A stretch of DNA of 64,000 nt. Source: Alkalihalophilus marmarensis DSM 21297 (GTDB taxonomy: Bacteria; Bacillota; Bacilli; Bacillales; Bacillaceae_D). The translations under genes and the position numbers were made by a program. Positions 57,488 through 64,000 of this stretch are shown here, in pieces (position 1 is the stretch's first letter; each line of letters starts with the position of its first letter). Under the pieces are notes generated by a model that worked only from the letters and a program-made list of their open reading frames with translations, was not told the DNA's origin and searched no databases. The stretch lies in assembly GCF_000474275.2 (NCBI RefSeq), contig NZ_ATAE01000035.1, forward strand, positions 1 through 64,000, written 5' to 3'.

Positions 57488-59854
57488 CTATTTTAATTCA
57501 ATCACCGTATTTCCAAGACCGCCTTCATTCATACCTCCGTCACGAGCTGCTTTTATTCTTGGATGCTTACTCACTAATTGTTTAACTCCTTTTCTGAGAG
57601 CACCCGTCCCTTTCCCGTGAATAATTGATACTTGATGATAACCAGCCAATAGCGCATCATCAATGTATTTTTCTACTTTTAACATAGCATCTTCATACCT
57701 CTCTCCGCGAAGATCAAGTTCAGGTTTCACATGATGCTCGCTGCCTCTGACAGTAGCAAGAGGCTTTGTCTCTACTTGTTTTGGTTTATCTAAGAGCTGT
57801 AAGTCATCTGCTTTGACTTTCATCTTCATAATGCCGATTTGAACGTTATATTCTTTCTCATTGACCTGTTCAATGACATGCCCTTTTTGCCCGAAGCTTA
57901 ATACTTTAACATCATCGCCGACTTTAATTGTCTGCTTCGCTTTCGCTCTCGCAGCTTCCTTTTTCACTTTCTTTTGCTTTGCCGTCAGCTTTGGTGCTGC
58001 TTCTTCTAAATGTTTTTTTGCATCAATTAATTGATGCTCCTTAACATTCAGGCCTTCTTTTTGCATTTCTCTTAGTTCACCAATAATAAATTCGGCTTCT
58101 TCTTTAGCAGACTCAACTGCAGCTTTTGCTTTATCTTCGGCCTCTTTTAAGACACGTTCCTTTTGTTCTTCTAATTGTTCTATTTGAGCCATTAACTCAT
58201 TTCTTAATGTTTCAGCTTTTTTTCTGATCTCGCTCGCCTCTGCCCATTCAGATTCAGCAGATCTTTGGCTTGTCTCTAAAGAGGCAATCATATTTTCAAT
58301 TTGATTCGTTTCACTATCAATTTGTTCTTTCGCTGATTCGATAATGCGCTCATCAAGTCCAAGCCGTCTTGAAATGGCAAAGGCGTTACTGCGGCCAGGA
58401 ACTCCTATAAGTAAACGATAAGTTGGTCGCAATGTTTCTACATCAAATTCAACACTTGCATTCATTGCCCCTTCTCGGTTATATGCATAGCCTTTTAACT
58501 CACTGTAATGGGTGGTCGCAACAACACATGCCCCTCTTTTATACACATCATCCAAGATAGAAATCGCAAGTGCAGCACCTTCGGTCGGATCTGTCCCTGC
58601 ACCAAGCTCATCAAATAAGACCAGGCTTTGAAAGTCAACCTTATCTAAAATGTCCACAATATTTGTCATATGACTTGAAAACGTACTTAAACTTTGTTCA
58701 ATCGACTGCTCATCACCGATATCAGCAAATACTTGCTTAAATACGGCTACCTCAGATTCCTCATCAACCGGTACATGCAATCCTGATTGAGCCATTAACG
58801 TTAAAAGTCCTACTGTTTTTAAAGTGACCGTTTTACCGCCCGTATTTGGTCCAGTGATAATTAATGAACGGTATTCGTCTCCGAGGATCACATCGATTGG
58901 AACAACTTCATTATCAGCGAGCAACGGGTGCCTTGCTCTTTTCAAATGAATGTAGCCACGGTCATTAAGCAGCGGCGCTGTTGCTTTAATTCGTTTCGCA
59001 TAATGAGCTTTGGAAAAGATAAAATCAAGCTGCGCTAATTGCTCAAGATTAATAAGGATCGCATCCGCATGCTCTGAAATAAGGGCAGACAATTCTGCTA
59101 AAATCCGCTCAACCTCATGTGCTTCTTTTACTTTGGCTTCTCGTAATTGATTGTTAATAGTAACAATTGCCTGCGGTTCGATAAAAAGGGTTGCTCCAGA
59201 AGCAGATTGATCATGTACAATCCCGCCAAAGGCACTGCGATACTCTTGTTTTACTGGAATAACAAAGCGGTCATTTCTAATCGTTACAATCGCATCTGAG
59301 AGCATTTTCTGAGTGTTAGAAGAACGAGTAATACTTTCAAGCTTCGATCTGACCGATGACTCATAACTTCTTACTTGCTGTCGAATCGTTCTAAGGGCCG
59401 GGCTTGCAGAATCCAGCACATGTCCATTATCATCAATGCATTGTTTGATCGCACGTTCTATATCCGTTAATGGCTCTATTTGTTGTGTGTAATAATAAAG
59501 ATGTGTCAGTTCAAGCTCTTCTTCTTCGACCATCGTCTCAATGAATTTCTTTAATTGTCTGCCGCCATAAATGGTACTCGCAATTTCAATTAATTCTCCA
59601 GCAGCTAACGCTCCGCCAATCTGCGCTCGCTTCGCATGTGCAGTCACATCAAAAATCCCGCCTAGAGGCACATGACCTTTTAACCTTAAGACAGTAGCCC
59701 CCTCAGACGTTTCTTTTTGGCTGCGTGCAACGTCTTCTAGGTTCACATGCGGCTTAAGTGTATGAACAAGCTGCTTGCCTAAAGAAGAGGCCACATGTTC
59801 TTGCAGCTGATGCTTCATTTTGTTGTACTCTAATACCCTTAATACACGTTCCAT
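57488..59854 (-). CDS. mutSB: MutS2 family protein (MutSB) with Smr endonuclease domain
   Basis: MutS-like ATPase lacking the mismatch-recognition domains; MutS2 proteins act in recombination control and, in B. subtilis, rescue of collided ribosomes. The 788-aa protein has core helices, Walker [16 protein letters not shown] (335-342), Walker [17 protein letters not shown], a long coiled-coil at about 510-640, a KOW-like segment [18 protein letters not shown] and a C-terminal Smr domain ([27 protein letters not shown]). AAGGAG precedes the ATG. It follows polX by 33 nt and is probably co-transcribed with it. Confidence 0.96.
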   Translation of the reverse strand: MERVLRVLEYNKMKHQLQEHVASSLGKQLVHTLKPHVNLEDVARSQKETSEGATVLRLKGHVPLGGIFDVTAHAKRAQIGGALAAGELIEIASTIYGGRQLKKFIETMVEEEELELTHLYYYTQQIEPLTDIERAIKQCIDDNGHVLDSASPALRTIRQQVRSYESSVRSKLESITRSSNTQKMLSDAIVTIRNDRFVIPVKQEYRSAFGGIVHDQSASGATLFIEPQAIVTINNQLREAKVKEAHEVERILAELSALISEHADAILINLEQLAQLDFIFSKAHYAKRIKATAPLLNDRGYIHLKRARHPLLADNEVVPIDVILGDEYRSLIITGPNTGGKTVTLKTVGLLTLMAQSGLHVPVDEESEVAVFKQVFADIGDEQSIEQSLSTFSSHMTNIVDILDKVDFQSLVLFDELGAGTDPTEGAALAISILDDVYKRGACVVATTHYSELKGYAYNREGAMNASVEFDVETLRPTYRLLIGVPGRSNAFAISRRLGLDERIIESAKEQIDSETNQIENMIASLETSQRSAESEWAEASEIRKKAETLRNELMAQIEQLEEQKERVLKEAEDKAKAAVESAKEEAEFIIGELREMQKEGLNVKEHQLIDAKKHLEEAAPKLTAKQKKVKKEAARAKAKQTIKVGDDVKVLSFGQKGHVIEQVNEKEYNVQIGIMKMKVKADDLQLLDKPKQVETKPLATVRGSEHHVKPELDLRGERYEDAMLKVEKYIDDALLAGYHQVSIIHGKGTGALRKGVKQLVSKHPRIKAARDGGMNEGGLGNTVIELK

Positions 59855-59887
59855 CTATTTACTCCTTTATAAAACCATTTTATATCT

Positions 59888-61603
59888 TTATTTGTCGTGG
59901 CGATTTAAAAATGCCCTCACTTCGTCTACGCTCCACATATTCAGTACTTGTTCTTTTTTCAGCATCGCTCTTCTTGCTTGCGCCACACCATATTTCATAT
60001 CAGTTAACCCATCTATATGATGAGCATCTGTATTTACTGAAAGAACAACTCCTGCTTCAGCAGCTTTCTTGAGCCATTCGGCAGCTAAATCAAGACGGTT
60101 CGGATTTGCATTCAGCTCAAGAGCCGTATTCGTTTCTTTTGCTAATTGAATAAGAGCTTCTAGATCAACGTCATAGCCCTTACGTCTGCCGAGTACTCTG
60201 CCGGTCGGATGGGCAATTAGATCCACATGATGATTTGTTAAAGCCGTTTTCAACCGATCCATAATCACCTCTTGTTTTTGTGAAAAAGAAGAGTGGATCG
60301 AGGCAATCACAAAATCTACTTCTGATAAAATAGAATCGTCATAATCAAGCGTTCCATCAGGCAGAATATCCATTTCAATACCGGTGAAAATCGTAAAATC
60401 ATCGTATTGCTGATTCAGTTCACGAATCTTTTCATGCTGCTCTTTAAGGCGTTTTTCGGTTAACCCATTTGCCACCTTTAAATACTTTGAGTGATCTGTA
60501 ATTGCAATATAATGATACCCTCTAGCTTGAGCTGCTTTTACCATTTCTTCAATTGAATTGGCTCCATCACTCCACGTCGTATGCATATGGAGATCTCCGT
60601 GGATGTGCTCTAAATCGACATACTCTTTCTCCGACTCGTAATACTCAACCTCACCTTGGTCTTCTCTAGCTTCCGGCGGGATGTAGGCTAGACCGAAATG
60701 GGCAAAAAAAGCTTCTTCGTCTTCAAAGGTCTTCACTTCACCCGTTTCATTATTTTCTACGCCGTATTCACTTATTTTTTCGCCTCGTTTTTTTGCAAGC
60801 TGGCGCATTTTCACATTATGATTTTTTGAGCCAGTAAAATGATGAAGCGTCGTAGCAAATTCCTCTGGCTTCACTAGTCTGAAATCAACTGATATCGGGA
60901 ATTCTTGTTCGATTTCTAGCGATACTTTGGTGTCGCCGTTTGCAATAACTTTCCCCGCTCCTTCAAGTGACACTAACTGCTCTCTTACTTTAGCAGGGTT
61001 ATTAGTTGCAATGATGAAATCAAGGTCTTTCACCGTTTCGCGAAGCCTGCGTAAGCTGCCGGCTCTTGAATACTTTTCAATATCACTCATTTGTGCAAGC
61101 TGCCCTTCAACCCATACAGCAACCGGCAATACTAAAGGAAGAGCCAGTCGTTCCGGTCTTGTCATAGCCTCTTCAAGCGCTACCAAAATTTTCTCTTCCG
61201 TCTTTTTGCCAAATCCAGCTAAAGCTTGTACTTTTTTATCTTTACATGCTTGCTTTAAAGTGGTAGCATCTACAACCCCCAGCTCTTGATAGAGCTTACC
61301 GATTTTTTTACCGCCCAGCCCTTGAACTTTTAGCAATGGAATTAAACCTGCTGGTACATCTTCACTTAGCTCTTTTAATAAGGTAGATTCCCCTGTTTCC
61401 TTAAGCTCATTAATGACTTCGGCAGTCCCTTTTCCGATGCCGTTTAACTTTACAGGATCTTTAATTTCATCTAGTGTCCGCTCATCAGTCTCAAGAGCTT
61501 GAGCTGCTTTTCGATATGCAGATATTTTAAACGGGTTTTCCCCTTTAATTTCTAAATAAATCGCAATAGTCTCCAGGGTTTTAATTACCTCTTTTTTGTT
61601 CAT
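59888..61603 (-). CDS. polX: DNA polymerase X family protein with PHP domain
   Basis: Bacterial PolX gap-filling polymerase/3'-5' exonuclease for DNA repair (yshC in B. subtilis). The 571-aa protein has N-terminal helix-hairpin-helix segments (VKLNGIGKGTAEVINEL, VQGLGGKKIGKLYQELG), a nucleotidyltransferase palm (RAGSLRRLRETVKDLDFIIA) and a C-terminal PHP domain with metal ligands (HGDLHMHTTWSDGANS, ITDHSKYL, HPTGR, NTDAHHID). I use ATG 61603; GTG codons at 61606 and 61612 are alternatives, and AAGGA lies 9-12 nt upstream. Confidence 0.95.
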   Translation of the reverse strand: MNKKEVIKTLETIAIYLEIKGENPFKISAYRKAAQALETDERTLDEIKDPVKLNGIGKGTAEVINELKETGESTLLKELSEDVPAGLIPLLKVQGLGGKKIGKLYQELGVVDATTLKQACKDKKVQALAGFGKKTEEKILVALEEAMTRPERLALPLVLPVAVWVEGQLAQMSDIEKYSRAGSLRRLRETVKDLDFIIATNNPAKVREQLVSLEGAGKVIANGDTKVSLEIEQEFPISVDFRLVKPEEFATTLHHFTGSKNHNVKMRQLAKKRGEKISEYGVENNETGEVKTFEDEEAFFAHFGLAYIPPEAREDQGEVEYYESEKEYVDLEHIHGDLHMHTTWSDGANSIEEMVKAAQARGYHYIAITDHSKYLKVANGLTEKRLKEQHEKIRELNQQYDDFTIFTGIEMDILPDGTLDYDDSILSEVDFVIASIHSSFSQKQEVIMDRLKTALTNHHVDLIAHPTGRVLGRRKGYDVDLEALIQLAKETNTALELNANPNRLDLAAEWLKKAAEAGVVLSVNTDAHHIDGLTDMKYGVAQARRAMLKKEQVLNMWSVDEVRAFLNRHDK

Positions 61604-61633
61604 CACACTCACCGTTCCTTTCTCCTATTCACC

Positions 61634-61663
61634 ATCATACCGATATCTAACAGGTAAAATCAA
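61634..61663 (-). promoter_or_regulatory. Probable promoter of polX-mutSB
   Basis: TTGATT, 18 nt, TATGAT on the minus strand, about 25 nt before the polX start. Confidence 0.6.
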
Positions 61664-61680
61664 GAATTCAAGCAATCATA

Positions 61681-61710
61681 GAAAAAGGTCTAACCATTTC
61701 GGTCAGACCT
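61681..61710 (-). terminator. Terminator of zapA-cvpA
   Basis: AGGTCTgACC/GGTtAGACCT stem, 5-nt loop, then TTTTTC on the minus strand, 8 nt after the cvpA stop. Confidence 0.8.
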
Positions 61711-61717
61711 CTTCGTT

Positions 61718-62263
61718 TTATGCCCCTAAATCATTACGAATCCATAAGTCACGGATCCAATCAGATAAAAACGGCGTGTAATTCATCATTGTTTGAGCAA
61801 CAATCGAGCGCTGCAATTGATCTTGAATAAGATCAACCGGAAGCAATGCCGCCACATACAGCAGGATAAATAGAATTAAGTAGGTTTCTACAAAACAAAA
61901 AATGCTTCCTAGTAAACGATTAATTGATCTTAAGATTGGTAGGTGTGCTACAAAATCTAGCATTGACCCTACAATATGAAGTAGAATTTTTGTTCCAAAG
62001 AATAGAATTGCAAAAGCGATCCCAGAGTAATACACGCTCTCGCCATTAAAAGAATTAATAATCATTCCTACAGTGCTGTCTTGTGAAAATTGAGGATATG
62101 GAATCCAGAGCTGGATATAAGATGCGACCTCTTGATAGTAAGTATAAGCCACATACAAAGATACTATAAATCCAACTAGATGAATCAGCTGCAAAATAAG
62201 TCCACGTCTACGTCCTATAAAGAAACTCATTAATAAGAGTAGAAGGATAAGAAAGCTCAACAT
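61718..62263 (-). CDS. yshB: CvpA family membrane protein (YshB-like)
   Basis: The 181-aa protein has four predicted membrane helices with the CvpA-type start MLSFLILLLLLMSFFIGRRR and GLILQLIHLVGFIVSLYVAY. The family is named for colicin V production; its function in Bacillus is unknown. It starts one base after the zapA stop, with AGGAG 10 nt upstream inside zapA, so the two are co-translated. Same order as zapA-yshB in B. subtilis. Confidence 0.9.
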   Translation of the reverse strand: MLSFLILLLLLMSFFIGRRRGLILQLIHLVGFIVSLYVAYTYYQEVASYIQLWIPYPQFSQDSTVGMIINSFNGESVYYSGIAFAILFFGTKILLHIVGSMLDFVAHLPILRSINRLLGSIFCFVETYLILFILLYVAALLPVDLIQDQLQRSIVAQTMMNYTPFLSDWIRDLWIRNDLGA

Positions 62264-62264
62264 A

Positions 62265-62612
62265 TTATTCGTCTCCTGTCGTACGGTTTGATCCCTTTGT
62301 TTCGTTTAATTCAGATCGATTTAGTTCGGATCGATTTAATCCCCTTCGACCTAAATCTGATTTATCTCGCTCGGTTATTTCTAGCTCTAATCTCAACTGT
62401 AACTTTTTACATTCATCTACTACATTTACAGCTGTTAGCACAGCAAGACGCGTTGTATCTAAATAAGGATTTCTTTTTTTTATTTCTCTCATTTTTTGGT
62501 CAACCTCTTGCGCCACTTCTTTTATATGTGCCGGAGATTCTTGACCGACAACCGTATAATTCTGACCATAGATTGAAACAGTTGTCCGTTGCTTTTCTTT
62601 TTTCTTAGACAC
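62265..62612 (-). CDS. zapA: Cell division protein ZapA with a repetitive C-terminal tail
   Basis: Bundles FtsZ filaments at the division ring. The 115-aa protein has the ZapA core (VSIYGQNYTVVGQESPAHIK, VAQEVDQKMREIKKRNPYLD, ARLAVLTAVN-like TTRLAVLTAVNVVDECKKLQ) and a coiled coil, then about 30 extra residues containing LNRSELNRSELN. B. subtilis ZapA is about 85 aa, so the tail is an extension. The tail is encoded by a 15-nt direct repeat (62305-62334). GTG start at 62612 after AGGAGG. Confidence 0.9.
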   Translation of the reverse strand: MSKKKEKQRTTVSIYGQNYTVVGQESPAHIKEVAQEVDQKMREIKKRNPYLDTTRLAVLTAVNVVDECKKLQLRLELEITERDKSDLGRRGLNRSELNRSELNETKGSNRTTGDE

Positions 62613-62811
62613 AAAAGAAGCCTCCTATCTCGACATTGTTCCTGCATTTATTAACTAACTTGCACAAACGCTCTAAAACAGTATCATGCATAATATCTCA
62701 TACACCATTATACACAAAATGTATACACAGCCGACAAAATCCTCAGTTAATCATAACACGAAGAAGGGTTGATGGAAATATACTTGTTTCTCCTATTGGA
62801 AAAAAAAGAAA

Positions 62812-62851
62812 GATTTCAAAGAAACCACTGCCGAGTCTTGCGGCAGTGGTT
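62812..62851 (-). terminator. Terminator of the phospholipase D family gene
   Basis: AACCACTGCCG/CGGCAGTGGTT 11-bp stem with a 7-nt loop, then TTCTTTGAAATCTTTC on the minus strand, about 10 nt after the stop. Confidence 0.75.
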
Positions 62852-62860
62852 GATCGCATC

Positions 62861-64000
62861 TTAATAAGTTGTTAACCCTGTTATTTTTTGCAAGCGGTAT
62901 AGGAACCTCGTTATCCATGTTGTATTATCTTGATATTCTTCGTACGGCACTGTGTAATGCCCTTGTTCATTGTTCCACACCCGCTCAAAATAGCTGGTGA
63001 TATCTTGTGAGAATTCCTGCTCATTCGGTGCCTTTACCCATAGGTTTGTCTCTAAATTATAGTCGCGTAAGTTACGGCTTGTAAAGTTAGCTGATCCTCC
63101 AATAACAGTGGTTTGGTCTTCAGTTATTCTTGCCATTAACTTTGGATGAAATTGTTCGCCAATCGTATCGTACCATCTAACCTCGATTGGGCCTTCTTCT
63201 AGTAATTCCGCTGCTACCGGACGATTTGGCAAGCCAACCTTTTCTTGTCCGAACGCATCTTTATTAGGGTCTAGCACTAAGCGTACTTGAACACCCCTGT
63301 TTGAAGCATCAATGAGGGAGTTAATAACGTCGCGGTCAGATAGGTAAAACATTGCAAACCACAGCTCATCTCCGCTTTCTGCTTCATCTATTAACTCTAA
63401 CGTACGCTCATATATTCTGCCTTCCGTAATCACCCTAACTTCTGCTTCCCCTTCTTCTGCCAGGCGAGCTTCAACATCTACTGTCGGACCATCTGAGAAT
63501 TCACTTGCAGCATTTTCAGTGTACACAAGCTCATCAATAATCGGCCCGTCTACTTGAATAGCAATATTTGAATGATAAGCACTGGCATCGTGAGGATTTG
63601 CTGAAGAAATAATTGCTGTTTTCTCTGTTGCTACTACTTTACGATGATTTGCTTTTACATTAAATAGCTTTAAATAAGATCTTAATGTCACGTCTGGAGC
63701 TTCCGGACTAAAGGCATTAGGAAGCCAGCCGCTGCCTGATTGACCAAACCATTGTATAAAGGTTCTCCAAATGCCCGAGTATAAAGGGTTGGAATCACGC
63801 AGCTGCGTTACATCAACAACAACCACATCAATCCCTGCATCACGCAGCTGCTCAAAATGCTGTGACTTATGCGATCCATACGTTGTATTAATTTCATCTG
63901 ATAAAACAAGCATTTCAATATCAGGTTCTGCTTGTTTTTTCTCAATTAATACATCTGTCATATGCTGGCTAAGAGGGGGGAAATCCAGCTCTGGGTCATA
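62861..64000 (-). CDS. Phospholipase D family protein, 5' end outside the window
   Basis: PLD-superfamily protein of unknown substrate. The visible 379 codons have no start with a ribosome site and the frame stays open to the right edge (codons upstream of the ATG at 63961 read YDPELDFPPLSQH), so the gene is truncated. Two HxK half-sites are present: ANHRKVVATEKTAIISSANP and QFHPKLMARI with TVIGGSANFTSRNL. In neither is a canonical HKD Asp at the usual spacing obvious in the first copy. In B. subtilis rnhC and pheT follow zapA; here this gene does. Cardiolipin-synthase-like and nuclease-like PLDs are alternatives. Confidence 0.82.
   Translation of the reverse strand, partial: YDPELDFPPLSQHMTDVLIEKKQAEPDIEMLVLSDEINTTYGSHKSQHFEQLRDAGIDVVVVDVTQLRDSNPLYSGIWRTFIQWFGQSGSGWLPNAFSPEAPDVTLRSYLKLFNVKANHRKVVATEKTAIISSANPHDASAYHSNIAIQVDGPIIDELVYTENAASEFSDGPTVDVEARLAEEGEAEVRVITEGRIYERTLELIDEAESGDELWFAMFYLSDRDVINSLIDASNRGVQVRLVLDPNKDAFGQEKVGLPNRPVAAELLEEGPIEVRWYDTIGEQFHPKLMARITEDQTTVIGGSANFTSRNLRDYNLETNLWVKAPNEQEFSQDITSYFERVWNNEQGHYTVPYEEYQDNTTWITRFLYRLQKITGLTTY

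Overview
This window is chromosomal core from a low-GC, endospore-forming member of the Bacillaceae. Evidence for this is strong Shine-Dalgarno sites with frequent GTG/TTG starts, T-box and L-box leaders, sporulation genes (gerE with a sigma-K promoter, gerM, lonB), and gene order that closely follows the Bacillus subtilis hem-lon-clpX-tig / ilv-leu / rph-gerM-racE / sdh / uvrC-trxA-etf-fadR-lcfA-mutSB-zapA region. Almost all genes lie on the minus strand, so operons read from high to low coordinates. I see no plasmid, prophage or CRISPR.

Layout, left to right. 1-103: the first 72 nt of a group II intron (bacterial class C type, rest outside the window) sit directly in the T-tract of the hemL terminator. 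111-6627: hemA-hemX-hemC-hemD-hemB-hemL, glutamyl-tRNA to uroporphyrinogen III. 6827-16740: a small membrane protein, ysxC, lonA, lonB, clpX, tig, a TPR protein. 17035-18339: a globin-coupled aerotaxis sensor (HemAT), followed by a dispersed structured repeat. 18729-30033: branched-chain amino acid block ilvE-ilvD-[leucine T-box]-ilvB-ilvN-ilvC-leuA-leuB-leuC-leuD. 30184-30594: a small orphan gene that may be a degenerate endonuclease-fold protein. 30636-30888: tRNA-Arg and tRNA-Gly with their promoter.

30968-35526: ysnB, rdgB, rph, gerM, racE and a MarR regulator with a candidate operator. 35817-38948: glcT-ptsH-ptsI, inserted relative to B. subtilis between gerE and the MarR gene, with a GlcT RNA antiterminator/terminator and a cre site in the ptsH leader but no ptsG. 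39059-43471: gerE, ysmA, sdhCAB. 43669-49100: a KtrD-like K+ transporter, yslB, lysC behind a lysine riboswitch, uvrC. 49293-56793: trxA, then fatty-acid oxidation (etfA, etfB, ysiB, fadR with a perfect FadR operator, and two tandem long-chain acyl-CoA ligases, one with a perfect cre). 56888-62612: an overlooked 29-codon membrane ORF, yshE, mutSB, polX, cvpA, zapA. 62861-64000: a phospholipase D family gene cut by the window edge.

The strongest second-look items are the group IIC intron in the hemL terminator, the GlcT/RAT control of ptsHI by a GlcT that appears to have lost the histidines of its second PRD, the T-box only about 15 nt after ilvD with no visible promoter of its own, the 29-codon membrane ORF, and the orphan gene at 30184. 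Most of the rest is ordinary core genome. Family assignments rest on motif recognition and recalled B. subtilis homologues; no searches were run.
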